From positions 95,139-159,138 of the forward strand of contig NZ_JANINI010000012.1 in NCBI RefSeq assembly GCF_024580145.1: a stretch of DNA of 64,000 nt. Direction: 5' to 3'. The notes beneath the pieces are model-generated. The model did no database searches. It was not told where the DNA came from and saw only the letters and a list, made by a program, of their open reading frames with translations. Origin of the DNA: Methyloversatilis sp. XJ19-49 (GTDB lineage Bacteria > Pseudomonadota > Gammaproteobacteria > Burkholderiales > Rhodocyclaceae). This document shows positions 45,821 through 57,224 of the stretch, one piece after another. The translations under genes were made by a program, and so were the position numbers. Each line of letters begins with the position of its first letter. Position 1 is the first letter of the stretch.

Positions 45821-48067
45821 TCAGGACGGCTCGATTGCATCCGGTACGCCGTTGACCGAAGCGGCGACGGCCGCCAGGAATTCCTGCCCCCAGCGATGCA
45901 CATCGTTGTACTGCACGATGGCCAGCAGTTCGCGCAGGCGTGACTCGGCTTCGGCGCGGTGCATGTTCAGTGCGTAGTAGCACTTCTCGCGCAGATCGTT
46001 GATGTCGTGCGGATTGGTCAGCACGGCGCCGTGCAGTTCGGCGGCGGCGCCGGCGAATTCGGACAGCACCAGCACGCCGCCGCCCTGCATCAGGCCCTGC
46101 ACCGCGACGAATTCCTTGGCGACCAGATTGAGGCCATCACGCAGCGGCGTGATCCACATGACATCGGCCACCGCGTAGTAGGCAATCAGTTCCTCGAACG
46201 GAATGGCGCGGAAGAAGAACTGCACCGGCGTCCAGCCCACTCTCGAATAGCGGCCATTGATGCGACCGACCGCCTGCTCGATCTGCGTCTGCAGCGAGCG
46301 GTAGATGGTCATTTCGCTCGCGGCCGGCACGCACACGGTGATCAGCGTGATCTTCTGGCGCATTTCGGGGTAGCGCTCGAGCAACTGTTCGAAGGCGATG
46401 AGCTTTTCCAGCGTGCCCTTCGTGTAATCCAGCCGCTCGACCGACAGGATGGCGCGGCGGCCGTCCAGTTCGTGGCGCAGGCTGTCCATGCGCCGGGCGG
46501 TCGCCGGATCGGCCAGCAGGCGTCCGACACGCTGCACATCCAGCCCGACCGGATGGGCACCGATGCCGATCCGGCGGCCATGCACCTCGATTGCGGTGGT
46601 CATCTCGTCCAGCCCGACAGCACAGCCGTAGGTCAGGAAGCGCGGCGCGCAGTTGCGCGATTCGAGTACCTTCAGCGGCGCCACACCACGCGCCACGTCG
46701 ACGAAATTCTCCGCCTGGCGCGGTATGTGGAAGCCGATGTAGTCGCATTGCAGCAGGCTGCCGACGATGTCACGCCGCCACGGCATCACGTTGAACACGT
46801 CGGCGGACGGAAAGTAGGTATGGTGGAAGAAGGCAATCTTCAGGTCGGGCCGCATTTCGCGGAGTGTCGCCGGCACCATCCACAGGTTGTAGTCGTGCAG
46901 CCATACCGTGGCACCCGGCGCAGCCTCGGCTGCGCTGCGTTCGGCGAACAGCCGGTTCACCTTCAGGAAAACCTGCCAGTGGTCTTCGCGGAACTGCGCG
47001 CGCTCCCAGAAGGTGTGCAGCGTCGGCCAGAAGGCCTCTTTCGAGAAGCGCTTGTAGAAGATGTCGACGTCGTGCTTGTCCAGTGCGACCCGGGCGCAGG
47101 TCAGATTGGGATAGCGCTGGCGATCGACGGTGGTGTGCACCTCGAAATCGGTCGATTCCGCATTGAGTGTGGACCAGGCCACCCATGAGCCCTGCCGGCC
47201 TTCGGCAAAGAAGCTCAACAGCGTCGGAATGATGCCGTTGGGCGAACTCGGGCGGCGCTGCTTCACGATGCCGTCCTCGATGGATTCTTCGTAAGGCAGC
47301 CGGTGATAGACGATGACCAGCTCGGCATCGCCGCCGCCGGTGACCGGGCCGACCGGATCGAAGCGCATCATGCGGAAGCTGCGCAGTGCGTCGATGATGC
47401 CGCCGCAGCCGATGCGCGACGCATGCACGATGCGCGAGCGGTCCATCGTCGCCGCCAGCAGAGCGGGTTCCGATTCACCGACGCAGACACCGCGGAAACC
47501 CTGTTCGAACATCGACAGGTCGTTCAGCGTGTCGCCGGCCACCAGTACATGTTCGGGGTCGATGCCCAGATGGCGCACCAGCTTGCGCAGCGTGCTGCCC
47601 TTGTTCACGCCGGGCGGCAGGATGTCGAGATAGCGGTCGGCCGAGTACAGCACGTCGCAGCCCAGTGCCGCCGCCGCGGCGTGGATGTCTTCGGTCACCG
47701 CATCGCCATCACAGAAATAGGAGCAGCGTCGCTGCTGGGGGACTTCCTGCCGCTGCAGCCGCTCGAAGCCGGCGAGTGCTTCGGTCACGGCGAGTTCACC
47801 CGGCCATACGACATCGATCGCCGACTGCAGCGGCTGCACCGCCTGCCGAGTGGCGCCATCGACGACGGTCGCGCCGACGTCGGCGATGATGTAGTGCGGC
47901 ACCGGTATCGTCGGGTCGGACAGGATGGGCAGCACGGCCTCGAGGCCGCGTCCGGTCACGAACACGAGTGTCACTTCGGGGTCGGCTGCGATGCGCTGGT
48001 ACAGGCGCAGGCGCGCTTCCGGGGCGCCGGCAAGGAAGGTGCCGTCAAGATCGGTGGCGAGAAGCAT
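45821..48067 (-). CDS. ggpPS: Glucosylglycerol-phosphate synthase/phosphatase fusion (GgpPS-like)
   Basis: A 748-residue fusion predicted to make the compatible solute glucosylglycerol from ADP-glucose and glycerol-3-phosphate. Residues 1-235 are a HAD phosphatase of the sucrose-phosphatase type (DLDGT at 6-10, TGRG at 38-41, NKGST at 155-159, GDTLND at 178-183). Residues about 249-735 are a GT20 domain (HDYNLW 391-396, FFHHTYFPS 413-421, ERLDYTKG 544-551, PLRDGLNLVAKEF 641-653). Against trehalose-phosphate synthase, its start is IVYHRLPYEE with SPNGIIPTLLSFF (275-287), as in cyanobacterial GgpS, not the TPS pattern SNR...GGL. Order HAD-GT20 is that of GgpPS; trehalose fusions are GT20-HAD. 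Downstream of a YcaD-like MFS gene by 35 bases. Confidence 0.85.
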   Translation of the reverse strand: MLLATDLDGTFLAGAPEARLRLYQRIAADPEVTLVFVTGRGLEAVLPILSDPTIPVPHYIIADVGATVVDGATRQAVQPLQSAIDVVWPGELAVTEALAGFERLQRQEVPQQRRCSYFCDGDAVTEDIHAAAAALGCDVLYSADRYLDILPPGVNKGSTLRKLVRHLGIDPEHVLVAGDTLNDLSMFEQGFRGVCVGESEPALLAATMDRSRIVHASRIGCGGIIDALRSFRMMRFDPVGPVTGGGDAELVIVYHRLPYEESIEDGIVKQRRPSSPNGIIPTLLSFFAEGRQGSWVAWSTLNAESTDFEVHTTVDRQRYPNLTCARVALDKHDVDIFYKRFSKEAFWPTLHTFWERAQFREDHWQVFLKVNRLFAERSAAEAAPGATVWLHDYNLWMVPATLREMRPDLKIAFFHHTYFPSADVFNVMPWRRDIVGSLLQCDYIGFHIPRQAENFVDVARGVAPLKVLESRNCAPRFLTYGCAVGLDEMTTAIEVHGRRIGIGAHPVGLDVQRVGRLLADPATARRMDSLRHELDGRRAILSVERLDYTKGTLEKLIAFEQLLERYPEMRQKITLITVCVPAASEMTIYRSLQTQIEQAVGRINGRYSRVGWTPVQFFFRAIPFEELIAYYAVADVMWITPLRDGLNLVAKEFVAVQGLMQGGGVLVLSEFAGAAAELHGAVLTNPHDINDLREKCYYALNMHRAEAESRLRELLAIVQYNDVHRWGQEFLAAVAASVNGVPDAIEPS

Positions 48068-48102
48068 GATGAAGTCCTTTCAGGGCAGGTTGCGGGTTCG
48101 GG

Positions 48103-49365
48103 TCAGCGGGTCTCCGGGCTGGGTCGAGTGGAAGGAAGGTCGTTCGGGTGCGCGCCGTCGACCATGTCGAAGGCGGTCGATGCGGTGCGCACCATGGGCT
48201 GGAAGCGGGTCTGATGGGCGATGTCCGGCGTGAGCCGGCGCAACAGTGACGAGGCGCCGATCGCAAGGGCGCCCTGGGTCGCGGCGAACCACAGCGGCAG
48301 GGCTGCGTCGCCGGCCAGCGCCATGGCGAACCCGGCCAGCAGCGGGCCGGCGGCGGCACCCGCGCCATGTATCAGCAGCAGGCTGCTGCTGCCCGAAAGC
48401 ACCTCGTGTGGCTCGAGTCGGTCGATCATGCGGGCGACTGCCATCGGATAGAGCGCGAACGCGAATCCGCCGTAGATGAAGCCAGCCATGCTGGTCGCCA
48501 GCGTGCCGTGGCTGGCGGCTGCCATCAGTACGATGGCGCACACCGTGGCGCCGAACGCTACGAAGGCGATCGCGCGGCCTCGATCAATGCGGTCGGACAG
48601 CAGACCGATCGGCCACTGGAACAGCGCACCCCCCAGGATGGTGGCGGTCATGAAGGCCGCGATGCCCTGATGTCCCAGGCCGTGGCCGTCGGCCCACACC
48701 GCGCCCAGACCCCAGAAGGCGCCCATGGCCAGGCCCGACGCGAAGGCCGCGGCGAGCGCGATCGGCGCCTTGGCGTAAAGACTTTTCAGGTCGACCGAGG
48801 CACTGTGGTCGAGCACCGGCTGGATCAGCCGGGTCGCGGCCACCGGCATCACGGCTGCCGACACCAGCAGCGCCGCCACGCCGAACAGCACGTGACCGCT
48901 GGCCGGTCCCAGATGCAGCAGTTGCTGCGACAACGCGAGAGCGCCCAGATTCACGCCCATGTAGACCGAAAACACACGGGCGCGCTGTGCCGGCGCCGCC
49001 TGGCTGTTCAGCCAGCTTTCGACGATGGTGTACAGCCCGACCATGGAAATACCGGTGAGCAGGCGGACCAGTGCCCACACCCAGGGCACGACCAGCAGTT
49101 CGTGCAGCAGCACGCCGCAGGCCACCGCTGACGTGAAGAAGGCAAACGCACGAACGTGCCCGACCCGGCGGATCATTCGCGGTGCGACATGCGTGCCGAC
49201 CAGGAAGCCGGCAAAGAACATCGACCCGAGCAGTCCCATGAAGGGGCTGCCGAAGCCTTCGAGGCCGCCGCGCACGGCGAGCAGGGTGGTCAGCAGACCG
49301 CTGCCCAGCAAGAGCAGGGCAACGCCTGACAGAAGTGCCGCAAGCGGCAGCAGATGGACAAGCAA
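48103..49365 (-). CDS. MFS transporter, YcaD-like
   Basis: A 420-residue, 12-helix major facilitator. It resembles YcaD in SMFFAGFLVGTHVAPRMIRR-type helix 2 text, YTIVESWLNSQ, the central WPIGLLSDRIDRGRAIAF (A-like motif) and FALYPMAVARMIDRLE. It precedes ggpPS by 35 bases on the same strand, and a ycaD-ggpPS pairing is known from Stenotrophomonas; its substrate is unproven, perhaps glucosylglycerol or a precursor. The last ~35 residues (FDMVDGAHPNDLPST) form a hydrophilic tail. The start codon is read as ATG at 49365. Confidence 0.85.
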   Translation of the reverse strand: MLVHLLPLAALLSGVALLLLGSGLLTTLLAVRGGLEGFGSPFMGLLGSMFFAGFLVGTHVAPRMIRRVGHVRAFAFFTSAVACGVLLHELLVVPWVWALVRLLTGISMVGLYTIVESWLNSQAAPAQRARVFSVYMGVNLGALALSQQLLHLGPASGHVLFGVAALLVSAAVMPVAATRLIQPVLDHSASVDLKSLYAKAPIALAAAFASGLAMGAFWGLGAVWADGHGLGHQGIAAFMTATILGGALFQWPIGLLSDRIDRGRAIAFVAFGATVCAIVLMAAASHGTLATSMAGFIYGGFAFALYPMAVARMIDRLEPHEVLSGSSSLLLIHGAGAAAGPLLAGFAMALAGDAALPLWFAATQGALAIGASSLLRRLTPDIAHQTRFQPMVRTASTAFDMVDGAHPNDLPSTRPSPETR

Positions 49366-49764
49366 GGCTTCGCTCTCCCGAAAGACGGAGTGGAAGCGAC
49401 CTGACGCAGGGTGTGAGACCGGACAGCGGGATGGGGTGTCCCGCGGAAAAACGCAGGGCCGCGCGGTGGAACTGCTGGCTGAGCCTGTAGAAGACTTCAG
49501 TAGTTTAACAGACGCAATTTCGGCGCCTGCGGAACCCCATGTGCCGGGCGCCGCTCAACACCGCGTTCCGGCATCGACATACGACCCGGTCGAGCGACGC
49601 GGTGACGAGCGCTTATCGCCGTTCACAGTCCATTCACAAGTCCGCCCGGCGCGCCGCGACGTGATTAACATGCGCAGCCGACAATGGCATCGCGTCGAGC
49701 CGGGGTCATCCGCTTTCCCGTGGCTCGTGCCCTGCGCCACCGATTTCACTTCGACCGATATTCC
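49366..49764. other. Divergent intergenic region, no gene seen
   Basis: About 400 bases between the MFS gene (minus) and mdtA (plus). A frame from 49025-49768 crosses it but has shadow composition. It must contain both promoters; I could not pick a convincing one. No repeats of the REP family occur here. Confidence 0.5.
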
Positions 49765-51045
49765 ATGACGACGACGCCCCCCGTTATTCGCAAGCCACGC
49801 TGGCCCTGGATACTGATGTTGCTGGTACTGGCCGGTCTGACGGCCGGCTGGTTTCTTGCGCGGGAGCGCACCGGTGCGCCTGCCGAAGGCGGCGGACCGC
49901 CGGGCGCCCGGCCGGCCGGTGCGGCATCCGGCGCACCCGGCGCCGCGGGTCGTCGCTTCGGTGGCGAATCAAGGGTCGGTACCGCACTGGCCACGCTGGC
50001 GGATCTGCCGGTGACGGTGAGTGCGCTCGGTACGGTGACGCCGATCGAAAGCGTCGTGGTACGCAGCCGCGTCGAAGGTGAGTTGCGCTCGCTCCATTTC
50101 ACCGAAGGCCAGCGGGTGAAGAAGGGTGATCTGCTGGCACGGATCGATCCGCGTGCCTTCGAGGTCGAACTGGCGCAGACGCAGGCGGCGAAGCTGCGCA
50201 ACCAGGCGCTGCTGACCAATGCGCGCGAGGACCTGAACCGCTACGAAACGCTGCTGAAGCAGGATTCGATCGCGACCCAGCAGGTGACCAACCAGCAGGC
50301 GCTTGTGCGCGAGTACGAGGCCGCGATCAAGGCAGACGACGCAAGCATTTCGGCGGCGCAGCTTTCGCTGAGCTATTCGCGCATCACGGCGCCGATCAGC
50401 GGGCGCGTCGGTTTGCGTCAGGCGACGCCGGGCAACATCGTGCGCGCGTCGGATACCGAAGGCCTGCTGACCATCACGCAGGAAGCGCCGATTTCGGTCG
50501 TATTTTCGCTGCCGGCGCCGGAACTGCCGGCGGTGCGCGCAGCCATCGCGCAGCGCGGCGGTCTGGCAGTGGAAGCGTGGGACCGCGAGAACCGCAGTGT
50601 GCTCACCACGGGCACGCTGCGCATCCTGGACAACCAGATCGATGTCGCCACCGGCACCGTCAAGGCCAAGGCGATGTTCGAAAACCGCAACGACGTGCTG
50701 TTTCCGAACCAGTTCGTCAATGTGCGGGTGCGCGTCGAAACGGTGTCCGGTGCCGTCGTGGTGCCGGTCACCGCGATACAGCGCAGCGCCAGCGGCACTT
50801 TCGTGTACGTCGTCGGTGACGACCGGACGGTGGCGATGCGGCCGGTGAAGACCGGCACGCTGGCGGGCGAACTGCAGCAGGTGAACGAAGGCGTGCAGCC
50901 CGGCGAGCGCGTCGTGACCGATGGCGTCGACCGCCTGCGCGAAGGCGACAAGGTGAAGATCGGCGATGCGCCAGCCACCGGTGCCCGTGCCGGCAAGCCG
51001 GACGCGGCGCAGCCGGGGCGTCGTGACGCCGCGCCGGCGCGCTGA
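49765..51045 (+). CDS. mdtA: RND efflux periplasmic adaptor MdtA
   Basis: A 426-residue membrane-fusion protein with an N-terminal membrane anchor (WPWILMLLVLAGLTAGWFLA, about 14-33) and no lipobox, then a Gly/Ala/Pro-rich linker (38-68), biotinyl-lipoyl halves around EGELRSLHFTEGQRVKKGDLL and SRITAPISGRVGLRQATPG, a coiled hairpin between, and beta-barrel domains. First gene of mdtABC. The start at 49765 (MTTTPPVIRKPR) is preferred to the one 27 codons earlier, because it puts the anchor in its usual place. Confidence 0.92.
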   Translation: MTTTPPVIRKPRWPWILMLLVLAGLTAGWFLARERTGAPAEGGGPPGARPAGAASGAPGAAGRRFGGESRVGTALATLADLPVTVSALGTVTPIESVVVRSRVEGELRSLHFTEGQRVKKGDLLARIDPRAFEVELAQTQAAKLRNQALLTNAREDLNRYETLLKQDSIATQQVTNQQALVREYEAAIKADDASISAAQLSLSYSRITAPISGRVGLRQATPGNIVRASDTEGLLTITQEAPISVVFSLPAPELPAVRAAIAQRGGLAVEAWDRENRSVLTTGTLRILDNQIDVATGTVKAKAMFENRNDVLFPNQFVNVRVRVETVSGAVVVPVTAIQRSASGTFVYVVGDDRTVAMRPVKTGTLAGELQQVNEGVQPGERVVTDGVDRLREGDKVKIGDAPATGARAGKPDAAQPGRRDAAPAR

Positions 51046-51057
51046 CCGGTCACGTCC

Positions 51058-54000
51058 ATGAACCCGTCCAGACTGTTCATCCTGCGTCCGGTGGCGACCT
51101 CGCTGCTGATGATCGCGCTGCTGGTGACCGGCTTCATCGCCTACCGGCTGCTGCCGGTATCGGCGCTGCCGCAGGTCGACTACCCGACGATGCAGGTGGT
51201 CACCTACTACCCGGGTGCCAGCCCCGAACTCACCACTTCGCTGATCACCTCGCCGCTGGAGCGCCAGTTCGGTCAGATGCCCGGGCTGGTGCAGATGAAT
51301 TCCGTCAGTTCGGCCGGCGCCTCGGTGGTCACGCTGCGCTTCGGTCTGAACATATCGCTCGATACCGCGCAGCAGGAGGTGCAGGCGGCGATCAATGCCG
51401 CCGCGACGCTGCTGCCGCAGGAACTGCCGGCACCGCCGGTCTACAGCAAGGTCAATCCGGCAGATGCACCGGTGATGACGCTGGCCATCAGTTCCAATGC
51501 GTTGCCGCTCCACCTGCTGGAAGAGGCCGTCAGCACGCGTCTGGCGCAGAAGATTTCGCAGCAGTCGGGCGTCGGGCTGGTGAGCATTTCCGGCGGCCAG
51601 CGGCGCGCCGTGCGCGTGCGGGTCAATCCGTCGGCGGTGGCGTCCTACGGGCTGAGCCTCGAACAGCTGCGCGCCGCCGTCGTCAGCACCAGTTCCAGCC
51701 AGGCCAAGGGCAGTTTCGACGGACCGACCCGCGCCACCACGCTGGATGCCAACGACCAGCTGCGGTCGGCGGCCGAATACCGGAAGAGTGTGATTGCGTG
51801 GAAGAACGGCGCGCCGATCCGGCTCGAGGACGTCGCCGAGGTGGTCGATGGACCGGAAAACCGGCTGCTGGCCGCCTGGGCCAACCAGACGCCGTCGCTC
51901 ATCCTGAACATCCAGCGCCAGCCGGGCGCCAACGTGATCGACGTGGTCTCGCGCATCCAGGCGCTGCTGCCCGAACTGCAGGCCTCGTTGCCCGATGCGG
52001 TCGATGTGGCCGTGCTGACCGACCGCACCGAATCGATCCGCACCTCGGTGCGCGACGTGCAGATCGAACTGGTGATGGCCGTCGCACTCGTCGTGCTGGT
52101 CATCTTCCTGTTCCTGCGCAATGTGCGCGCCACGGTCATCCCTGCGGTGGCGGTGCCGCTGTCGCTGATCGGCACCTTCGCCGTCATGTACATGGCCGGC
52201 TTTTCGGTGAACAACCTGACGCTGATGGCGCTGACCATCGCTGCCGGCTTTGTCGTCGATGACGCCATCGTGATGACCGAAAACATCGCGCGCCACCTGG
52301 AACAGGGCAAGACGCCGATGCAGGCCGCGCTCGACGGCGCGAAGCAGATCGGCTTCACCATCATTTCGCTGACCGTGTCGCTGGTGGCGGTGCTGATTCC
52401 GCTGTTGTTCATGCAGGACGTGGTCGGCCGGCTGTTCCGCGAATTCGCGCTCACGCTGACCATCGCCATCCTGCTGTCGGCCGTCGTGTCGCTGACGCTG
52501 ACGCCGATGATGGCGGCCCGCCTGCTGAAGGCCGAACCGGAGAATGCAGCCGAAGAGGGCTGGTATGCCCGCCTGCTGGCCGGCTATTCGCGCACGCTGC
52601 GCTGGGTGCTCGATCACCAGCCGCTGACGCTGGCCGTCACCCTGGCCACCTTCGTGCTGACCGCGTTGCTCTACCTCGCCGTGCCCAAGGGCTTCTTTCC
52701 GGTGCAGGACACCGGGCTGATCCAGGGCATTTCGGAAGCCGAACCGACCGTGTCCTTCTCGGCGATGAGCGCGCGCCAGCAGGCGCTGGCCGAAGTGCTG
52801 CTGCGCGACCCGGATGTGGAGAACATCAGTTCCTTCATCGGCGTCGATGGCCAGAATCCGACGCTGAACACCGGCCGCATGCAGATACGTCTGAAAGACC
52901 TGGCTGACCGCGACGCACGCGCGCCCGAGATCGCCCGTCGGCTGGAGGGTCTGGCGCGCGAGGTGCCGGGCATCACGCTGCATCTGCAGCCGGTGCAGGA
53001 TCTGACGATCGAGGACCGGGTCAGTCGCGCGCAGTATCCTTTCGTCCTGCAGGCCACCAACCAGGACGACCTGCTCGAATGGGTGCCGAAGCTGGTTGCA
53101 GCGTTGCAGCAGTCGGACAAGCTGTCCGCCGTCACGACCGATCTGACGACCGGCGGCCTGCAGGCCTATGTGAACATCGACCGCGCAGCCGCCGCCCGGG
53201 TCGGCGTGACGGTGGCCGACATCGATGCCGCGCTGTACAACGCCTTCGGCCAGCGCCTCATTTCGACCATCTTCACGCAGTCCAGCCAGTACCGCGTGGT
53301 GCTCGAAGCGCAGCCGCAGTTCCAGCAGGGCCCGGAAGCGATTTCGCAGATCCATGTGATGTCGGCCACCGGCGAGCAGATTCCGCTGGGCAGTCTGGTG
53401 CGAATCGAAGAGCGGCCGGCCCGCCTGTCGATCGGCCGGCAGGGCCAGTTTCCGGCCGCCACGGTGTCGTTCAACCTGCCCGACCGCGTGTCGCTCGGCG
53501 AAGCGGTCGACGCCATCGACGCCACGCGCCGCGCGCTCGCCATGCCGGCCACGCTCACCGTGACTTACGAAGGGTCGGCCGAAGCGTTCCGCGCTTCGCT
53601 CAGCGACACGCTGTGGCTCATCCTCGCCGCGGTCGCGACCATGTATATCGTGCTGGGCGTGCTGTACGAAAGCTTCATCCATCCGCTGACCATCCTGAGC
53701 ACGCTGCCATCGGCCGCGATCGGCGCGCTGCTGGCGCTGCTCGGCACCGGTCACGCGCTCGACATGATTGCCGTGATCGGCATCATCCTGCTGATCGGCA
53801 TCGTCAAGAAGAACGCGATCATGATGATCGACTTTGCGCTCGACGCCGAACGCACGCAGGGCATGGCACCGCGCGACGCGATCTATCAGGCCTGCCTGCT
53901 GCGCCTGCGTCCCATCCTGATGACCACGATGGCCGCTCTGCTCGGTGCGCTGCCGCTGATGCTGGGCGGCGGCATGGGATCAGAACTGCGCCACCCGCTG

Positions 54001-54129
54001 GGTCTGACGATGGTCGGCGGCCTGCTGGTGAGCCAGGTGCTGACGCTGTACACCACGCCGGTCATCTATCTCGCGTTCGGCCGGCTGTTCGCGGCGCGCA
54101 GCCCCGCAGCGCAGGAGCATCGGGCGTGA
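51058..54129 (+). CDS. mdtB: RND efflux transporter MdtB
   Basis: A 1023-residue RND pump subunit, [20 protein letters not shown] at the N-terminus, with proton-relay aspartates in [21 protein letters not shown]. In E. coli MdtB and MdtC form a mixed trimer exporting bile salts, novobiocin and other compounds; the adjacent mdtC supports the same here. It starts 12 bases after mdtA and its TGA overlaps the GTG of mdtC. Confidence 0.94.
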   Translation: MNPSRLFILRPVATSLLMIALLVTGFIAYRLLPVSALPQVDYPTMQVVTYYPGASPELTTSLITSPLERQFGQMPGLVQMNSVSSAGASVVTLRFGLNISLDTAQQEVQAAINAAATLLPQELPAPPVYSKVNPADAPVMTLAISSNALPLHLLEEAVSTRLAQKISQQSGVGLVSISGGQRRAVRVRVNPSAVASYGLSLEQLRAAVVSTSSSQAKGSFDGPTRATTLDANDQLRSAAEYRKSVIAWKNGAPIRLEDVAEVVDGPENRLLAAWANQTPSLILNIQRQPGANVIDVVSRIQALLPELQASLPDAVDVAVLTDRTESIRTSVRDVQIELVMAVALVVLVIFLFLRNVRATVIPAVAVPLSLIGTFAVMYMAGFSVNNLTLMALTIAAGFVVDDAIVMTENIARHLEQGKTPMQAALDGAKQIGFTIISLTVSLVAVLIPLLFMQDVVGRLFREFALTLTIAILLSAVVSLTLTPMMAARLLKAEPENAAEEGWYARLLAGYSRTLRWVLDHQPLTLAVTLATFVLTALLYLAVPKGFFPVQDTGLIQGISEAEPTVSFSAMSARQQALAEVLLRDPDVENISSFIGVDGQNPTLNTGRMQIRLKDLADRDARAPEIARRLEGLAREVPGITLHLQPVQDLTIEDRVSRAQYPFVLQATNQDDLLEWVPKLVAALQQSDKLSAVTTDLTTGGLQAYVNIDRAAAARVGVTVADIDAALYNAFGQRLISTIFTQSSQYRVVLEAQPQFQQGPEAISQIHVMSATGEQIPLGSLVRIEERPARLSIGRQGQFPAATVSFNLPDRVSLGEAVDAIDATRRALAMPATLTVTYEGSAEAFRASLSDTLWLILAAVATMYIVLGVLYESFIHPLTILSTLPSAAIGALLALLGTGHALDMIAVIGIILLIGIVKKNAIMMIDFALDAERTQGMAPRDAIYQACLLRLRPILMTTMAALLGALPLMLGGGMGSELRHPLGLTMVGGLLVSQVLTLYTTPVIYLAFGRLFAARSPAAQEHRA

Positions 54130-57100
54130 GCGGCTGGGCCTGGTCGGTCTACCGCCCGGTCGCGACCACGCTGTTGACGGCGGCCATCGCGCTGTCCGGC
54201 GCACTGGCTTTCGTGCTGCTGCCGGTGGCCGCACTGCCGCAGGTCGACTTCCCGACCATATCGGTCAGTGCGTCGCTGCCCGGTGCCAGCCCGGAAGTGA
54301 TGGCGGCGACCGTGGCCACGCCGCTGGAACGCACGATGGGGCGCATCGCCGGCGTCACCGAAATGACGTCGAGCAGTTCGCAGGGCAATACCCGGGTGAC
54401 GCTGCAGTTCGAACTGGAGCGCGATGTCGAGGGCGCGGCGCGCGACGTGCAGGCGGCGATCAATGCTGCGCGCGCCAGCCTGCCGACGAGCCTGCCGTCC
54501 AATCCGAGCTACCGCAAGGTGAATCCGGCCGACGCGCCGATCATGATTCTCGCGATCACGTCCGACACGGTGCCGATTCCACGCCTGTATGACATCGCGC
54601 AGACCGTGCTGGCGCAGAAGATGGCGCAGATTCCGGGCATCGGCGAAGTGACCGTGGGCGGCGGGTCGCCGCCGGGGGTGCGCGTGCAGGTCAATCCGGA
54701 TGTGCTGCATCAGCATGGTCTGACGCTGGAGGACGTGCGTGCGCGCATCAGCGAAAGCAATGTCTATCGCCCCAAGGGGTTCGTCGAATCCGGCGATCGT
54801 TACTGGCAGATCGATGCCAATGATCAGGTGCGGCGCGCGGCCGACTATGTGCCGCTGATCCTGCGCCACACCTCGGGCGCCACGCTGCGCCTGGGCGATG
54901 TCGCGACGGTGACCGAATCGGTGCAGGACGTGCGCAACCTCGGCCTGACGAATGGCAAGCCCACGGTGCTGCTGGTGGTATTCAAGCGGCCGGGCAGCAA
55001 TGTGATCGAAACCGTCGACCGGGTGCACGCGCTGCTGCCGGAACTGGCGGCCAGCCTGCCCGCCTCAGCCACGCTTGAAGTGGTGTCGGACAGCGCGGTC
55101 ACGATACGCAGCGCGCTGCACGAGGTGGAGATCGCGCTGGCCATTGCAGTCGGCATGGTCATCCTGGTGGTGTTCCTGTTCCTGCGCAACGCACGCGCCA
55201 CGCTGATACCCGCCATCGTCGTGCCGGTGTCGCTGGCCGGCAGCCTGGCGGTCATGTACCTGCTCGGCTTCAGTCTGAACAACCTGTCGTTGATGGCGCT
55301 GACGATTGCCACCGGCTTCGTGGTCGACGATGCGGTGGTGGTGATCGAGAACATCGCGCGCCACATCGAGCGCGGCATGAAACCCTTCGAAGCGGCGGTG
55401 AAGGGTGTACGCGAGGTCGGCTTCACGGTGGTGGCGATCAGCCTGTCGCTGGTGGCGGTGTTCATCCCCATCCTGTTGATGGGTGGCATCGTCGGCCGGC
55501 TGTTTCGCGAATTCGCGCTCACGCTGTCGGTGGCCGTGCTGGTGTCCATGGTGGTGTCGCTGACCGCGGCGCCGATGCTGGCAGCGCGCCTGCTGCGCCA
55601 CCAGCCGGTCGAACAGGAAGCACGCTGGCAGCGCGCGCTGGCGCGCGTGTTCGACGACATCCAGCTCGCCTACTCGCACAGTCTCGACTGGGCGCTGCGC
55701 CATACACGCATCGTCATGCTGATCTTTGCCGGCGCGATTGCACTCAACCTCTGGCTCTTCGTCATCGTGCCCAAGGGCTTCTTCCCGAATCAGGACACCG
55801 GCCGGCTGTTCGGCAGCCTGCGCGGTGACCAGACGACGTCCTTCCAGGTCATGACGAAGAAGATGGCGCAGGCGGTCGAGGTGGTGCGCGCCGATCCGGC
55901 GGTCGCCAATGTCAGCGCCTTCACCGGCGGCGGACGCGGCGGTGGTGCGAACAACGCCAGTTTCTTCGTCAACCTGAAGCCGTTGTCCGAGCGCGAGGCG
56001 ACGGCGGATCAGGTGATCGGCCGGCTGCGCGGCAAGCTGGGGCGAATCGAGGGCGTGTCGCTGTTTCTCGTGGCGGCGCAGGACCTGCGCATCGGCGGCC
56101 TGCGTTCATCGTCGCAATACCAGTTCACGCTGACCGCCGACAGCCTGCGCGTGCTGCGCGAATGGGAGCCGAAAGTACGCTTCGCGATGCGTGACCTGCC
56201 GCAGCTGGTCGATGTGTCGACCGACCAGGAAGACCGCGCCTCGCAAACCCTGCTGGTCTATGACCGCGACACGCTGGCGCGGCTGGGCATCACGCCGGGC
56301 GGCGTGAACCAGGTGCTCAACGACGCCTTCGCGCAGCGCCAGATCAGCACGTTGTACGAACCCCTCAATCAATACAAGGTGGTGCTGGAAGTCGATCCGG
56401 CGTGGGCGCAGGACGTTTCGGCGCTCGATGCGGTGCGCGTCGCCGGCGCCGACGGCCAGCTGGTACCGCTGGACAGTTTTTCCCGGGTCACCCAAGGCAC
56501 CATGCCGCTGTCGATTTCGCATCTGGGCGGCAAGGTGTCGACGACCATTTCGTTCGGTACCGCCGAGGGCGTGACGCTGGCGCAGGGCATGGAAGCCATC
56601 CGCAGCGCGATGCGGGAGATCGGCGTGCCGGCCAGCGTCAACGCCGGTTTCCAGGGCTCGGCGCGCGCCTTCCAGCAGTCGCTGTCGAACCAGCCACTGC
56701 TGGTGCTGGGTGCCATGATCGCGGTCTATCTGGTGCTCGGCATCCTGTACGAAAGCCTGATTCATCCGCTGACCATCCTGAGCACGCTGCCGTCGGCCGG
56801 CATCGGCGCCATCCTCGCGCTGATGGCATTCAACATCGAATTCGGGCTGATCGCCATCATCGGCCTGCTGCTGCTGATCGGCGTCGTCATGAAGAACGCC
56901 ATCATGATGATCGACTTCGCGCTCGACGCGGAACGCAACCGCGGCTGCTCGCCGCACGAGGCGATACGCGAGGCCTGCCTGATGCGATTGCGGCCCATCC
57001 TGATGACCACGCTGGCGGCCATGGTCGGCGCGCTGCCGCTGGCCATCGGCTTCGGCGAAGGCTCGGAACTGCGCCAGCCGCTGGGCATTGCGGTGGTCGG

Positions 57101-57224
57101 CGGCCTGGTGGTCAGCCAGTTGCTGACGCTCTACACGACGCCGGTCACCTATCTCTATCTCGAACGTTTCAGCCGCTACAGCCGCCGGTGGTTCGCCGGC
57201 CGCGGCCGCACGGTGACGCCATGA
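54126..57224 (+). CDS. mdtC: RND efflux transporter MdtC
   Basis: A 1032-residue RND pump subunit beginning [19 protein letters not shown] after a GTG start at 54126, which overlaps the mdtB stop (GTGA). Proton-relay aspartates are in [21 protein letters not shown]. The frame is open far upstream (to 53079) as a shadow of mdtB, so the start was set by homology and overlap. A glycine-rich loop [14 protein letters not shown] (about 600-613) is typical for the family. Confidence 0.94.
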   Translation: MSGWAWSVYRPVATTLLTAAIALSGALAFVLLPVAALPQVDFPTISVSASLPGASPEVMAATVATPLERTMGRIAGVTEMTSSSSQGNTRVTLQFELERDVEGAARDVQAAINAARASLPTSLPSNPSYRKVNPADAPIMILAITSDTVPIPRLYDIAQTVLAQKMAQIPGIGEVTVGGGSPPGVRVQVNPDVLHQHGLTLEDVRARISESNVYRPKGFVESGDRYWQIDANDQVRRAADYVPLILRHTSGATLRLGDVATVTESVQDVRNLGLTNGKPTVLLVVFKRPGSNVIETVDRVHALLPELAASLPASATLEVVSDSAVTIRSALHEVEIALAIAVGMVILVVFLFLRNARATLIPAIVVPVSLAGSLAVMYLLGFSLNNLSLMALTIATGFVVDDAVVVIENIARHIERGMKPFEAAVKGVREVGFTVVAISLSLVAVFIPILLMGGIVGRLFREFALTLSVAVLVSMVVSLTAAPMLAARLLRHQPVEQEARWQRALARVFDDIQLAYSHSLDWALRHTRIVMLIFAGAIALNLWLFVIVPKGFFPNQDTGRLFGSLRGDQTTSFQVMTKKMAQAVEVVRADPAVANVSAFTGGGRGGGANNASFFVNLKPLSEREATADQVIGRLRGKLGRIEGVSLFLVAAQDLRIGGLRSSSQYQFTLTADSLRVLREWEPKVRFAMRDLPQLVDVSTDQEDRASQTLLVYDRDTLARLGITPGGVNQVLNDAFAQRQISTLYEPLNQYKVVLEVDPAWAQDVSALDAVRVAGADGQLVPLDSFSRVTQGTMPLSISHLGGKVSTTISFGTAEGVTLAQGMEAIRSAMREIGVPASVNAGFQGSARAFQQSLSNQPLLVLGAMIAVYLVLGILYESLIHPLTILSTLPSAGIGAILALMAFNIEFGLIAIIGLLLLIGVVMKNAIMMIDFALDAERNRGCSPHEAIREACLMRLRPILMTTLAAMVGALPLAIGFGEGSELRQPLGIAVVGGLVVSQLLTLYTTPVTYLYLERFSRYSRRWFAGRGRTVTP

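Noticed and set aside
45821..48067. Trehalose-6-phosphate synthase/phosphatase (OtsA-OtsB fusion)
   Set aside because: Domain order is reversed and the GT20 N-terminal loop matches GgpS rather than OtsA.
53079..54125. N-terminal extension of mdtC
   Set aside because: Arg/Ala-rich shadow of mdtB; the GTG at 54126 overlaps the mdtB stop and starts the conserved protein.
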